Assembly: GCF_023053635.1 (NCBI RefSeq)
Contig: NC_086172.1
Location: forward strand, 91,292,181 to 91,356,180
Direction: 5' to 3'
DNA length: 64,000 bases
From: Elgaria multicarinata webbii
Lineage: Eukaryota > Chordata > Lepidosauria > Squamata > Anguidae
Shown here: one piece after another, positions 1 through 11,374 of the stretch
How positions within the stretch are numbered: position 1 is the first letter of the stretch
How the letters are laid out: every line of letters begins with the position of its first letter
Notes under the pieces: generated by a model
Databases searched by the model: none
What the model saw: the letters and a program-made list of their open reading frames with translations, nothing else
Told to the model about the DNA's origin: nothing
Program-made: the position numbers and the translations under genes

Positions 1-390
1 AGAGAGAAAAAAGGATTTTGCTAGGTCTTTTTTTGAGACGGGAAAATGATCAGATGGAGTGGGAGACGCGCAGGAGGTGGACTGTCGTGAATAGGACCTG
101 CAAAAATCCGTGAGTGCCTAGTAACAAGCATGCTATAAAACGCTCATCTGATGATGCTCTTAGATTAGAAGACCAGTTCCCAAAGCATTGCTGCATCATG
201 TTGTCATTGCCAATGTCTGTGCACATTGCTGATCTAGATGCTGCACATTCTTATTCCCGCCATGATGCTCATCCAAGCCCTATTGAACTAACTGGATGTG
301 TGCTTTGATGCAGTTGTTTTGTGTGACTCGTTGCCCAAGATTACAGCTGGATCAGGGCCTTTTTAGCGGACAGTTTTGCTTTAACTTATT

Positions 391-710
391 TAGGGTGACC
401 ATATGAAAAGGAGGACAGGGCTCCTGTATCTTTAATAGTTGCATAGAAAAGGGTATTTCAGCAGGTATCATTTGTATATATGGAGAACCTGGTGAAATTC
501 CCTCTTCATCACAGCAGTTAAAGCTGCAGGAGCTACACTAGAGTGACCAGATTTAAAAGAGGGCAGGGCACCTGCAGCTTTAACTGTTATAATGAAGAGG
601 AAATTTCACCAGGTTCTCCATATATACAAATAGCACCTGCTGAAATTTCCTTTTCAATACAGCTGTTAAAGCTACAGGAGCCCTGTCCTCCTTTTCATAT
701 GATCACCCTA
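391..710 (+). mobile_element. hAT-like fold-back MITE, family A, copy 1
   Basis: Non-coding element of about 320 bp that begins TAGGGTGACCATATG and ends with the reverse complement (ATCACCCTA). Nearly the whole length folds on itself. The flanks carry AACTTATT on both sides (383-390 and 710-717, sharing the last A), an 8-bp target duplication as in hAT transposons. A second terminus-like motif, TAGAGTGACCAGATTTAAAA, lies in the middle. There is no transposase, so it must have been moved in trans. Related copies lie at 2283, 5882, 8154, 25876, 54096 and 62934. Confidence 0.85.
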
Positions 711-2127
711 ACTTATTACGTTCAATTTGGAGAACTCGACCTTTATTCTCAGGCATGCCATGTTATTTTAGCAAGGGATATTTAGCAAGGCTTGTGTGGG
801 GCTTGAGCGTAAACAAATGATGAATAGGTAAGAGGAGACAAGATCTAGTCACATGAATAAGATTAAAGAAATAAAGTAAGAGGGTTGTGGAACACAGTAT
901 CTTTCTTTAAAAGGTTAATTTAAAAAGAGTTCTAACTTGGAGCTTAAGCAATCATGACATTCAGAATATGGAACATGATCCAAGTTGCAATTGCTCAAGG
1001 CTTACAATTAAATGACAGCAGCGTAGGCAGCCTGATGGAAGGAATCCAGCAGCTGAGTCTAATAAGGAAATTGTTCAGCCATCATAATGTGTAATTATTT
1101 GTGGTCCTGCCAGAATACATCCAGGAGGAAGTTCCTTATAGCAAAAGAAGATTAGGTTATGAAACTGGATTTAAAAATCCCTCCCTCCCAAGCTTCCTGG
1201 GAAATGGATCAGCCATATGATTTATAGTGGATTTAAAAAGCACATTTCACTTCAATGAATGATGATCCACTCAGTGCCAAGCATGATGTTAAATGCATTT
1301 TTCCATTTAAGATGCAGGTTTTTAAAAATAAAAATAGAATCAGGTGGTTCTGGGGGCTGATCATTATTGGGATCACAGCAAGCATGGAGCCCTGCTGCAA
1401 TTCAGAGGTAAAACATTCCCTTGAAAGTGCTATTTGCATTCAAGTAAAAGTTCCCCCATTGTTGCAATGGAAATTTTTCCCCAATGCAAGTAGTATTTTG
1501 GGGGGAGAAATTCTCCTCTGGATTACAGCAGGTGAAGAAAGAGTTAAATAATAGTCAGCCTCCCCAACTTCCCAGCTGATTTTATTCACATTTTGTAAAT
1601 CCCACATCTAAAATGCAAAGATGCATTTAACATCCCATCTAATTTGACCCTTAAAGAAGACTAGAGAAGGACACTCTAGTCATAATCTGAACAGGGACTT
1701 TGTCTTTTGAGAGTTCTTTCCCTCCAACTACTAGGTTATACTACACAGCTTGGCTTCAATTATTTTATTTTGTACTTAGTGCACCACCCAACATTAATCT
1801 ACAGCTTACCTAATATAAAGACAGTCAGGTTTGCCTTGACTTCTGCTCCCAGCCTATCCAGGAACCTGTGTGTTTTGCCTAGAGTAGAGTAAGTGGAAGA
1901 TCTGAGTTACAGCTGGCTTTTATGTTTGCATAAATGAGGGGTCATCCATTACTTCTTTGTCCCAGAATGCTAGGTGTGATCTGATCCCTGCAACACCTCC
2001 CAATGATTAAATTATTCAGTCTGCAATCTCCATTTTCAGGCTGAGTCCAAACTGCAGACCTCAGGGCCACAATATCTGGCCTAGTTTTTGAACATTTCTG
2101 TCCTTCTCCTGTTTTGTTTTGTTTTAC

Positions 2128-2225
2128 CATCTAGTCTGATGAAGAGTTCCATAGAATTCAAAAGATTGCACAATCTGTGGCTTTTTGACTGGTCCTAATA
2201 AAGGTATAGCCCTACTGTGGATCTT
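2128..2225 (+). repeat. Unclassified dispersed repeat fragment
   Basis: The stretch reads like a common reptilian repeat tail: a 'tctgatgaagagttc' start, then 'ggtcctaataaaggta' and 'ctactgtgg'. I recognise it from memory as a frequent motif in amniote genomes but cannot assign a family. A possibly related antisense piece lies at about 36755-36865. Confidence 0.35.
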
Positions 2226-2282
2226 GGCTTTGTTACTCATGAACCATCTCAGCTACCTTTCTTTTTCATGTAACCAGTTACA

Positions 2283-2603
2283 TAGGGTGACCCTATGAAA
2301 AGGAGGACAGGGCTCCTGTATCTTTAACAGTTGCATAGAAAAGGGAATTTTCAACAGGTGTCATTTGTATATATGGAGAACCTGGTGAAATTCCCTCTTC
2401 ATCACAGCAGTTAAAGCTGCAGGAGCTATACTAGAGTGACCAGATTTAAAAGAGGGCAGGGCTCCTGCAGCTTTAACTGTTGAGATGAAGGGGGAATTTC
2501 ACCAGGTTCTCCATATATACAAATGACACCTGCTGAAATTTCCTTTTCAATACAACTATTAAAGATACAGAAGCCCTGTCCTCCTTTTCATATGGTCACC
2601 CTA
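2283..2603 (+). mobile_element. hAT-like fold-back MITE, family A, copy 2
   Basis: This copy defines the family boundaries. TAGGGTGACC starts at 2283, GGTCACCCTA ends at 2603, and the flanks are an exact 8-bp duplication CAGTTACA (2275-2282 and 2604-2611). Its length is 321 bp and it is non-coding. The internal terminus-like TAGAGTGACC motif lies near 2431. The exact duplication and TAGGG termini support the hAT superfamily; that assignment is inference because no transposase is present. Confidence 0.92.
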
Positions 2604-3499
2604 CAGTTACATTTGTTCCCTTAAGTCACTCAGATGTGTGCCGTGTTCATCATATATGCCCCGCTGTAGATGATGATGTTCCCTAACGGTCATGTAGAAA
2701 CCTTGGTCAAATAGTCCATTCTAGGGACTTTTGGGCTTTGCACCATCCATTTCTTGTGCCATAAATTGTGATTTGTCTGATTTGTCACACATAGTCTACA
2801 CAACTTCCCTCAATGATAAACATGAATATGACAAATGGATATTGAAGACACATCTGCGCTAAAACCTTACATGCAATTTACACAAGCCTGGCATCATCAG
2901 GAAATGGCCAAGACCGCAGGACCCACCTCAAACACCTATCCTGGGGACCTCACTTAGAAAATATATGGGGTAATCAGAGCTGAGCATCTGGGCAGCTACC
3001 GTTACATTTTCTCACAACTCTCTCAAGGTAGCACCTCTCAGGGAAATTAAAATGGTGGCTCAGAGGAGCACCACAGACAGGTAATCCCATGGTGGGGGGC
3101 AGGTGGTACTGGCAAAGGAAGGGGCCCACCAGAGGGCTCTAGGCTGAGGGGCCCCATAAGCTTGGAGTTGACCCTGATTTCATACCAGATTGACTGTCAT
3201 GCCTTCCCCAAGGAAGCCTGGGAACTGAAGTTCAGTGAGTGTGCTGAGTTAGTCAGAGATTGCCTAGGCCTAGTGTAATCTGTAGCATTCCTGGGAAGAG
3301 GTGGTATCCTCTTAAACCAGTGTACCTCTTCAGTGTAAACTGCATATTTATTTATTATTTGTTGATTGCATTTATACCCACATTTCCCTAAAAATGCTGA
3401 AGATGCTGTCCATGGCAATTACTGTATTTGGGCATTGCCCACATATAAGCTATCGTTCCCACCCCTCCATCATGTCAACACAAGAATGATCCTCTATCC

Positions 3500-3518
3500 G
3501 TGTGTGTGTGTGTGTGTT
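3500..3518. repeat. (TG)n microsatellite
   Basis: About nine TG units in otherwise unremarkable sequence. Confidence 0.85.
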
Positions 3519-4214
3519 AAATTAATGCATACATAAATAGATGAACAGCAGAAAGGACACACCTATCCCACTGTGCCTGCACTGTTTAAATTAAAATGTT
3601 TAATCTTTTACAGCGAGTTCCCTCTTACCTGTGCTGAAAGCCAACCTTTTTTGAAAAGAAAAGGGGACAAAACCCAGGACAGTTATTTCCCTCTTCCCCT
3701 GCACCTGGATGCAATTAAACATTTATTTTAAATCCACCACTGGGTGGAATGAAAGCTGAGATTTGGGGCTTGAGGCTTAATTAAATATGAGCCAATTCTC
3801 TGTTTTCTTGCCATATAGACACTGCTTCCAGCAAAACATCTGGAGGGAACAAGCTATTACTGAATGGTTCTGGAAGGAAGAGAGGTGCTGAGTGTACAGC
3901 CTCAGTCAGCCTCTCTTCTTTTTCAGCTGAGCATAAAATTTAATTGTAAGCTGAAGGAACCAATCCACCAAGTTCTGTTGATGCAGCACAGCCTCCACGC
4001 CTTTCAGTAAGTTTTGCACCGTAATGTTTTACATGTGCAAGTCTGGCCAAACAAACCAACGTACATCTGTGTCACTGCTTTTACAGGCGCATGGAGCTCT
4101 GTGTAGTTGAGCTCCCCATTTTAATAATGTGAGTTCAGCTGTCCAGTCAAACCTGTTCCTTGTCTTTTAACACAAGGTACTAGTTTCAATAGCTGGTTAG
4201 TATTTATTTAGGGC

Positions 4215-4490
4215 AATATTCAGCTGTGCCGTTCCACTAGCACCAATGATATTGCACTGGCAGAAACTAGGTTCCTAACTATGCGCAAGAGGAGAACCCA
4301 CCAAAAGTTATGTTTGTGCCAACGCAGTTGCGCATTATGCTTGCACGAGCGGTTGTGCAACCTGTTGCACATTACACTTGCGCAACCATTTGCACAAGAG
4401 AAGGATTCAGCAGAGCTCTGCTAGCACTATAGTTTATGGAATGACATTGTTGGATGCTGCTCATAGTAGGACAAAGAGATATCGGAAGCA
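4215..4490. repeat. Possible fold-back repeat rich in TTGCGCAA-like words
   Basis: Several alternating inverted words (gttgcgcattatgc, gttgtgcaacctg, ttgcgcaacc) give strong local self-complementarity around 4320-4400. It resembles the core of a fold-back element, but I cannot see clean termini or a target duplication. Confidence 0.35.
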
Positions 4491-4620
4491 TAGCTCAAGT
4501 TGTCTCACATGGGAGGAGCCATTTCCCCCTGAATCGAAGATGTTTTGAGGCTGGTACTGATTACTCAAAAGTACAAGAAATGTGCTCTGCACATGCTCAG
4601 TCACACTTTATTACCTAACA

Positions 4621-5416
4621 GTGGGGTGTAGTGGCTAAAGTGTTGGACTGGGAGTCGGGAGATCCTAGTTCTAATCCCCACTTGGCCATGGAAAATCAAT
4701 GGGTGACTTTGGGCCAGTCAGATTCTCAGCCCAACCTATCTCACAGGGGGCACATCTACACGAAGGGTTTGCCCCGGGATTGCTTCACAGTAGCGGCACA
4801 TCATCTACATGATGCAGCCGCCATTGCGAAGCCATCCGGGGACAAGCCCTGGAAATTCCGCTCCAAAAAAGGCAGGTACTTACCCTGACTTTTTGGCGGC
4901 AGAGTGCATGCCGCCCCCAAATGGTCACCATGGGCAGCCCCGTACCTCTAGAAAAGTACAAAAAATAAAAACGGGGGAAAGGAGAGGAACGGGGCCATTC
5001 CCCCTTTTTAAAATTTTCTAATCTCTATCTGCGGAGCTCCACAGATAATAAAAATAAAAATGGGGGAGGAACGAGGCAGCCAGAGGGAGGAGAAGTGCTT
5101 CTCCCAGTCCCTCTCGCGTCCTCCTCTGCTGCCTCATTCCTCCCCCCACCTATTTTTTATTTTTATTATATGTTTCTCTGCAGATAGAGATTAGAAAAAA
5201 AATTAAAAAGGGGGGGAGAAACAGCCCCGTTCCTCCCCCCCCCCATTTGTTTGTTTGTTTTCTTTTCCAGAAGCGCAGGCCAGAAAAATCGCATTTGCCT
5301 TCCTTTCCGTGCCAAAGCGCCTCTGTAAAGATGGGGGCCAGGGTTGTTGTGAGGATAAAATGAAGAGGAGGAGGGTTATGTACGCTTCCTTGGGGTTCCT
5401 TGGAGGAAAAAAGGCA
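4621..5416 (+). mobile_element. tRNA-derived SINE, split by a fold-back element
   Basis: The head has a box-A-like stretch (tagtggctaaagtgttgga) and a box-B-like stretch (gttctaatccc). The SINE body follows (ggccatgg..., gggccagtcagattctcag). The body stops at 4746 and resumes at 5339 with gggttgttgtgagg, as expected if a 592-bp insert separated the halves. A more decayed relative lies at 26517-26735. This type is very common in squamates. Confidence 0.75.
4747..5338. mobile_element. Fold-back DNA transposon (3-bp duplication) inside a SINE
   Basis: The 592-bp insert begins GGGGCACATCTACAC and ends TGTAAAGATGGGGGC, an imperfect inverted terminal pair. It is flanked by CAG on both sides (4744-4746 and 5339-5341). 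Much of the interior (about 4960-5240) is a long palindrome centred near 5100, including an atctctatctgc/gcagatagagat pair. No coding frame is convincing. A 3-bp duplication would fit PIF/Harbinger, but CAG is not the usual TWA target, so the superfamily is uncertain. Confidence 0.72.
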
Positions 5417-5881
5417 TCATGATGATGATGGTGATGGTGATGATGTTTCAGCTGGTCAACTGCTTATAAATCAGCAAAAAAGAGAAAATGCATCACCAAA
5501 GAAGAGGGCAAGAGAAGCTAGTGAGTTGTATAAAATGTGCATATGCTAATTTATATGTATGGACACATATTTAGACATTATTATAATTTAAATAGAAATG
5601 CAGGACATCTCATCATAGTGTGGAAGACTGTGATCAGATGACCTGTGTGCCTCCCGGTTCACCCTGTTGTCTAGGTGCTAACTCTTGATGGGCTACAATT
5701 TTTACAGATCTTTATCTTTAAAGTACAATTGGATGGGAGAGGCCTTGAAATAGAGGGTGGCCTTTCACACAGAAGGACAGTCCTCTAGCAGCCCTTCAAA
5801 CAGAGGACTCTCCAGTATAAAAGAGGACATCTAGCCAGCCTAGTGCTGGGATTGAGCTGTGGTGCTGAAAATAGGTTTAGG

Positions 5882-6200
5882 TAGGGTGACCGTATGAAAA
5901 GGAGGACAGGGCTCCTGTATCTTTAACAGTAGTATTGAAAAGGGAATTTCAGCAGGTGTCATTTGTATATATGGAGAACCTGGTGAAATTCCCTCTTCAT
6001 CACAATGGTTAAAGCTGCAGGTGCCCTGCCCTCTTTTAAATCTGGTCACTCTAGTATAGCTCCTGCACTTGAACTGTGGTGATGAAGAGGGAATTTCACC
6101 AGGTTCTTCATGTATACAAATGACACCTGCTGAAATTCCCTTTTCAATACAACTGTTAAAGATACAGGAGCCCTGTCCTCCTTTTCATATGGTTACCCTA
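5882..6200 (+). mobile_element. hAT-like fold-back MITE, family A, copy 3
   Basis: TAGGGTGACCGTATG starts at 5882 and GGTTACCCTA ends at 6200 (319 bp). The flanks are an exact 8-bp duplication GGTTTAGG (5874-5881 and 6201-6208). It has the same internal second terminus-like motif as the other copies, here read as its complement (TGGTCACTCTA at about 6044-6054). Confidence 0.92.
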
Positions 6201-6611
6201 GGTTTAGGGGTCTGAGTCTGGGCTCAAACTTGGCAGGTACCTTGAATAAACCCATTTAAGGGTGGACTAGGAAAACAATTTTCTCTTTGGTGACTGGTTA
6301 TAAACTCCCCATAGGGCAGCCGCAAGTGTGCAGAGAACCAGTCATCAGCAATGCCTGTCCATGTGGGGAGGCCTGTTCCTCCCCATTGTCATTAGTCATG
6401 AATGTGCATGGTAACACCCACATTTTAGTGTGGCCTTATGCTACAGATGACCAGCAGCTGTCTCATCCCCAGTTTATGGTCACAGAGACAAAGTCTTGTG
6501 ATCTGCCACCCCAAAAGGTAAGGCTAGAGCTAATGGACTTACGCTACAAGAGGGGAATGTTCGGTTGAACACTAGGAGAAATATATAGATAGAATAATTT
6601 GACAACACAAC

Positions 6612-6778
6612 CAACTACCTGAGAGGGATTGGGTGGGCTCTTCCTCACTGAAAGTCGTCAAGCAGAGACTGGACAGCCATCCGCTGGGGATGCTCTAGCT
6701 CTGAATTTCCTGCATTAAGCAGGGGATGGGACTAGATGGTCTCCAAGCTCCCCTCAAACACTTTGATTCTGTGAAACA
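6612..6778 (+). mobile_element. CR1-type LINE 3' end
   Basis: The sequence gtcgtcaagcagagactgg, ggatgggactagatggtctc and the tail actttgattctgtg are diagnostic of CR1 3' ends in amniotes. It is 5'-truncated to about 165 bp and carries no intact frame. Confidence 0.75.
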
Positions 6779-7443
6779 CAGCAAATGAGCAAGAGAATTG
6801 ACTCTGAGTTCTTGTGATGAAAACATTGCCATTTGTCAGCAAATGAGTATGGTGGACATGAATGAATATTGGTTGGTTTTGCTCCATTTTCTGGTTGCAG
6901 AGTTTCAACATCCTACAAATCATCTGTCAAATTAGAATGAATAGTTGTTGTTTTTGTTCTTTCCGTGATCTTGCTAGGACAGGGTTTTGATCTGGCTGGG
7001 ACAAGAAGTTATGCTATATACACACTTGTATGTGTGCATGTCAACATCCTTCCATTTATTTTTAGAACTGAGTTCTTAATATTGACAAAAGCTGTTTGGA
7101 AAGCCACATTTTAGTCTTGGTCACAGATGTCCTTGGTTGTAGCAATCTCCTGTTGCATGCCATGGAAAAGACCTCTCATCAAGCAGTTCTTTGGGGACAA
7201 ATTCAAAACCAGATGAATGGTCCCCATTGATAGCCACAGATCCACTCATTTTGACCAAGCAATGCTGACTTCTATTATCCACTTGCTCACTACTGTGTAG
7301 ACCTGACAGGAGACCAACTGTCCAACCTCTCTAGCCGTTCTGGTATCTGTATTGTGTTCTGTGGACTAATATTGAACAAATTATGTTGATATTGTTAATA
7401 TTTTTAGAAGTAAATGAAGTTAAAAAAACCTGATATCTTAGAT

Positions 7444-7570
7444 CAGGGATGGGCAACTGGATGCTGTTGGACCACATCCCCCAGAAGCCTTAGCCAGAAT
7501 AGCCAAAGGTGAAGGGTGATGGGAGTTGTGTCTAACAGCATCTTTGGACAGCCACACGTTACCCACCCTG
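7444..7570. mobile_element. hAT-like fold-back MITE, family B (ACTACAACTCCCA core)
   Basis: Termini are CAGGGATGGGCAACTGG and its approximate complement ending TTACCCACCCTG. The flanks carry tcttagat (7436-7443) and tcttaaat (7571-7578), 7 of 8 matching. The centre holds the 'gatgggagttgtgtc' word that recurs in the family copies at 8334, 16558, 21491 and 62333. Confidence 0.75.
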
Positions 7571-8153
7571 TCTTAAATTCTGGTAGACTCTTAAACATGC
7601 AAGCTGTTGCATGCCTTTTCAGCTTTTATGAATATCATATACGGAGGTGTCATGTCTGAAAACTGATAGATTATCTATTAATAATTGCATTGAAGGGACC
7701 TCCCAAGGCTGGCTTCCTTCCCAACAGGAGATTAAAGTTGATCCCCACTGTGTATTTTCCTATGTCCACATCTGAAACTATCAACCTGATTTATGGCACA
7801 GTAGCCGTTGTTAATGGCACATGAAGGGAAGAGACAGATTTCACTGTTTGAATGTATTTGTTGGGAGTTTCCAATTAAATATTTCCACTGCAGGTTCAGA
7901 AGCTTATCTCTCTTTGACCAAAGACAAAGACAAAGTTGTTTCACCTGCAGCTTGTGTACATAGCCATGGGCGGCTCTTGTTATGTCACTTGCAAACTATT
8001 TCCTTCCTCTTTTGTGTATTGATGACAGAACAGATTCCTGTTAAGGTAAAGAAAACCTTCTGTTCACGCTACTTCAAAGGATGCCATGTTACAAAGGCAA
8101 GCACAGTAGGACCAAGAGGAGTCCCAGCCTGGGAAGCACAGCCAGTGTGGAAC

Positions 8154-8333
8154 TAGGGTGACCATATGAAAAGGAGGACAGGGCTCCTGTATCTTTAACA
8201 GTTGCGTAGAAAAGGGAATTCCAACAGGTGTCATTTCTATATATGGAGAACCTGATGAAATTCCCTCTTCATCACAACAGTTAAAGCTGCAGGAGCTATA
8301 CCAGAGTGACCAGATTTAAGAGGGCAGGGCACC
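8154..8333 (+). mobile_element. hAT-like fold-back MITE, family A, partial copy 4
   Basis: It starts TAGGGTGACCATATG like full copies but stops soon after the internal motif (gagtgaccagatttaag, then gggcagggcacc). The right half is missing and family B sequence follows directly. This suggests later insertion or deletion. Confidence 0.8.
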
Positions 8334-8470
8334 TTTGGGAATGTGTGACTCTCCAGATATTCTTGGGCTGCAATTCACAGCATTCCTCACCATTGGCTAT
8401 GTATGCTAGGGCTGATGGGAGTTGCAGTCCAACGACATCTGGAAGGCCATACGTTCGACCATCCTTGCCT
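8334..8470. mobile_element. hAT-like fold-back MITE, family B, decayed copy
   Basis: The inverted words ctccagatattcttgggctg and gttgcagtccaacgacatct surround a short spacer, matching the family B core. The left terminus is not visible where it meets the family A copy. Confidence 0.6.
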
Positions 8471-8827
8471 TAGACCAAGCACTCTCTTTCAGGTTTGCCC
8501 CTCCCATATCTTCAGGTTATTGTAAGTATTACTGAGAGCCATTTCCTGCAGCTACACCAGTGCTGCAATGGTGTTTCCTGCAGGGAGCGTACATTGTGAA
8601 GGACAGTTTTCTCTGTATCTGGGAGCCTCCGTAGATCTTTGCTCCCCAGCACATTTCTGCTGCACATGGCAGTGGTCATGATAAATTGACTATGTCTACT
8701 GCAGCAGGGCTGGTCACACTTGGGGGTTGTTTTGGCTTTTCCACAATACAGTTTTAAACACTCAGTGAAAATATTTTGAACTGACAACTATGGCAGGGCA
8801 TAAATAGTAAACATGAATACCAGGGGT

Positions 8828-9515
8828 GGGGGGGTTATAGCTTCGTGGTAGGGCATATGTGCTAATGGTCCCAGGTTCCATCCCCAACATCTTCAGGAAG
8901 GGCTGGAAAAACTCCCGCCTGAAGCCCTGGGGGGAGTCCACACACCGTTCCGAAGGCGTCCCGAAGCCCCTTGAGGGCGCCCCGAAAACGGTCGTGTAGC
9001 ACATACCTTAATCGTCCCCAGAAGAGGCAGAGGAGGAGGAGGCGTGTTTTGGCAGCGCAGACTGCGGGCGGGCTGCTCCTGGCTCCGTTTTCCTTTAGCC
9101 AGCAGGCCCTGCGAGAGCTCCCAGCAGCGGGGCTGGGTCGTGGGAGGGAAGAGAGCCGACGGGCGAGGAAAGGGGAGGATGCCTCCCACGCCCCTGGGAC
9201 CGCGCAGGAGCCGCCGCCGCTGCCCCGCTGCTGGGAGCTCTCGCAGGGCCTGCTGGCTAAAGGAAAATGGAGCCAGGAGCAGCCCGCCCGCAGTCTGCGC
9301 TGCCGAAGCACGCCTCCTCTTCCGCCTCTTCTGGGGACGATTAAGGTATGTGCTACACGACCGTTTTCGGGGCACCCTCAAGGGGCTTCGGGGCGCCTTC
9401 AGAACGGTGTGTGGACTCCCCCCTGGAGAGCTGCTGCCAGTCACTGTTGACCATGCTGGGCTTGATGGACCCACAGTCTGAATCAGTATAAGGCAGCTTC
9501 CTATGTTCTTATGTT
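8828..9515 (+). mobile_element. tRNA-derived SINE, split by a long fold-back element
   Basis: The head shows a box-A-like region (atagcttcgtggtagggc) and a box-B-like region (ggttccatcccc). The tail is the widespread squamate sequence gagctgctgccagtcactg ... cagtataaggcagcttccta. The SINE body is split between 8930 and 9421. A related copy lies at 33952-34137 and a more diverged one at 20052-20210. Confidence 0.75.
8931..9420. mobile_element. GC-rich 490-bp fold-back element with ~205-bp arms
   Basis: Two arms of about 205 bp (8931-9135 and 9215-9420) are reverse complements of each other with only a few percent mismatch. They are separated by an ~80-bp loop. The outer ends read GGGGAGTCCACACACC and GGTGTGTGGACTCCC. 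CCCTGG occurs on both sides (8925-8930 and 9421-9426) although the SINE needs it only once, so it is the likely target duplication. Long open frames here on both strands are mirror translations of the palindrome, not genes. High arm identity and intact CpGs suggest a young insertion. Confidence 0.8.
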
Positions 9516-9768
9516 TTGTGAACCGGCACTCCCATTGCAGCCATTTTGTGATGGCACCAAGACACTTTCTCAAAATTCCTCCCTGGCCCCCAAAAGGTTG
9601 GAGACTCCTACTAGTATACAGTGGAAGGTGGTAGAAGAGGCAATAAGCATTCAATTCAGAGGTTGTGCGCTTGTTGTTTGAGGAATGAAAGCAAGGGAAA
9701 CAGCTCACCTCCACAGCCAAATTGCCTGCACCCACTCCTGTTAGAAAAAACACCCATATGTAACCTTT

Positions 9769-10365
9769 GGCCTAATCTACACCAAGCAGGATATTGCACT
9801 ATGAAAGCAGTATGGAAGTGGTATTTAAAAGGCAGAAGCCACACTACTGCTTTGTAGTGGTATTGAAGTGCACTAACAACTGTTGGGGGCCGTTGACACA
9901 TGACATATACCGCTTTCATAGGGCATGTCTACATAATTCATTTATCCTGGGGTCATCTCTAGGATGTCCCTGTGCATCCAAATGGGGATACTGGGGTCAA
10001 CCAGGGGTGACCACAGACTTTCCCCAGGATAATTGAAACCAGGGACTTCCTGGTTTTTCCGTGGTCCTGGGATAACCCCAAGGACCACAGCTGGTGGGGC
10101 ATGGCCTCCCAGGTCCTTAAATAGGCATGGAGCTGTGTGAGGTGGCTCTGTGCCCATGGAGGTGGGGTGGCAGCAATTTCACCATCCCTGGGATGGCGGG
10201 GTGGGTGGGTTGGGGCATGGAGTTCAGCAGGATGTTGCGCAACCGAATAGACACTGGGGGAGGACTGCGGAAGCAGGTAAGTCCACAGTCCTCCTCCTCC
10301 CTCCCACTACACCCTTAGGTGTAGACATGCCCATAGTGCAATATTCTGCTGGTGTAGATTAGGCC
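9769..10365. mobile_element. Fold-back MITE (GGCCTAATCTACACC ends), host of a nested insertion
   Basis: Termini are GGCCTAATCTACACC at the left and GGTGTAGATTAGGCC at the right, with further inverted pairing (gatattgcactatgaaagc with gctttcatagtgcaatatt). TTT flanks both sides (9766-9768 and 10366-10368), a possible 3-bp duplication. Without the nested element it would be about 182 bp. Relatives lie at 44765-45101 and 19180-19273. Confidence 0.72.
9921..10332. mobile_element. Nested fold-back element (GGGCATGTCTACA ends)
   Basis: A 412-bp element with termini GGGCATGTCTACA and TGTAGACATGCCC is inserted in the element at 9769-10365. ATA is duplicated at the junctions (9918-9920 and 10333-10335). 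Removing the insert restores the inverted partner of the host element. It is non-coding; the superfamily is probably PIF/Harbinger-like because of the 3-bp duplication (inference). Confidence 0.78.
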
Positions 10366-11374
10366 TTTGTATTCCAATCGTGTGGGGTTGTATTCACCAA
10401 TTCACCAAATGCATTTTTAATACATCTTTGTCTGCACATTAATCCCATAGTGCGATAGACAATAGACCATATGCAACAGGAAATAGCTATGGATTGCTAA
10501 AAGAAAATTTCAACATCATTACCACACAAAAATATTTTCCCAGGGATCATTTCAAGGTATGGATCATTGAAGTCTGAAAAGACCAGCAGTCTTGTTCTCC
10601 TCGTATGGGCCATATGAGAACGTCTGGGCAACACAGAATGTGTAATCCTACCGATGAACTGTACCATTGCTGAGTCAGTGACACTGAGCTCATAAAATGC
10701 CTGGAGTGTGGCATAACCTCCACCCCTTCAGATAATACCTGGTGGATGAGCAGGTGTGATTCATGTGAGCTGGTAATTCTTTCCAGCAGTAACTGGCCTT
10801 CATGGTAGTTCCTTGAGATCTCAATAGGTGGTGTGGAAAGTTGCAAAATGGCAGTGACTGCAAAGAGGTGTTTGATAGAATGAAACTGGATGTTACTTAT
10901 CCACCTTCCATGAAAACGAACCACAAATTACTTGTAACACTGTGTTAATGATGGTTTCAAGAGTCTGAGCTTGCAATAGAACATGTACAGCCTGATTCTA
11001 AATGGTGATTATTCAGCAGCAGCCCATATAATGGCATAGAATTACACTGAAATGGCCAGAGGCCAACATTTGGGTGTTGCACAGTTATTATTCTATGGTT
11101 CTCGGTAGCACTCTCACCTCACTGTCTCCCTTCATTTTCCCAGCTTAAGTCAGGTGATATGGGAGAGAACCTGTAATCTCTGTAAGAGTTCAACACCCAA
11201 TTTCCGTTCAGTGCCTGTAAAAATAGGAGCTTGCACAATGGTTTTGCTTAATGAGATTCTTTTTGCATGTGAAGGCTAAAGAGGAGCTAATTGGGGGGGA
11301 AAGTATGATCACTTCCCCACCTGTGGAGGAAGCTGTGATCGTTACCTTTTATTTGGACAGGGCTCCTGTACCTT

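Noticed and set aside
543-785. Recurrent peptide beginning MTRFKRGQGTCSF at several places (543, 5840, 26032, 53995)
   Set aside because: It is the translation of the family A MITE, not a conserved protein family.
8893-9753. Long frames (up to 286 residues) on both strands
   Set aside because: The same peptides appear on both strands because the DNA is a palindrome; the region is a fold-back element within a SINE.
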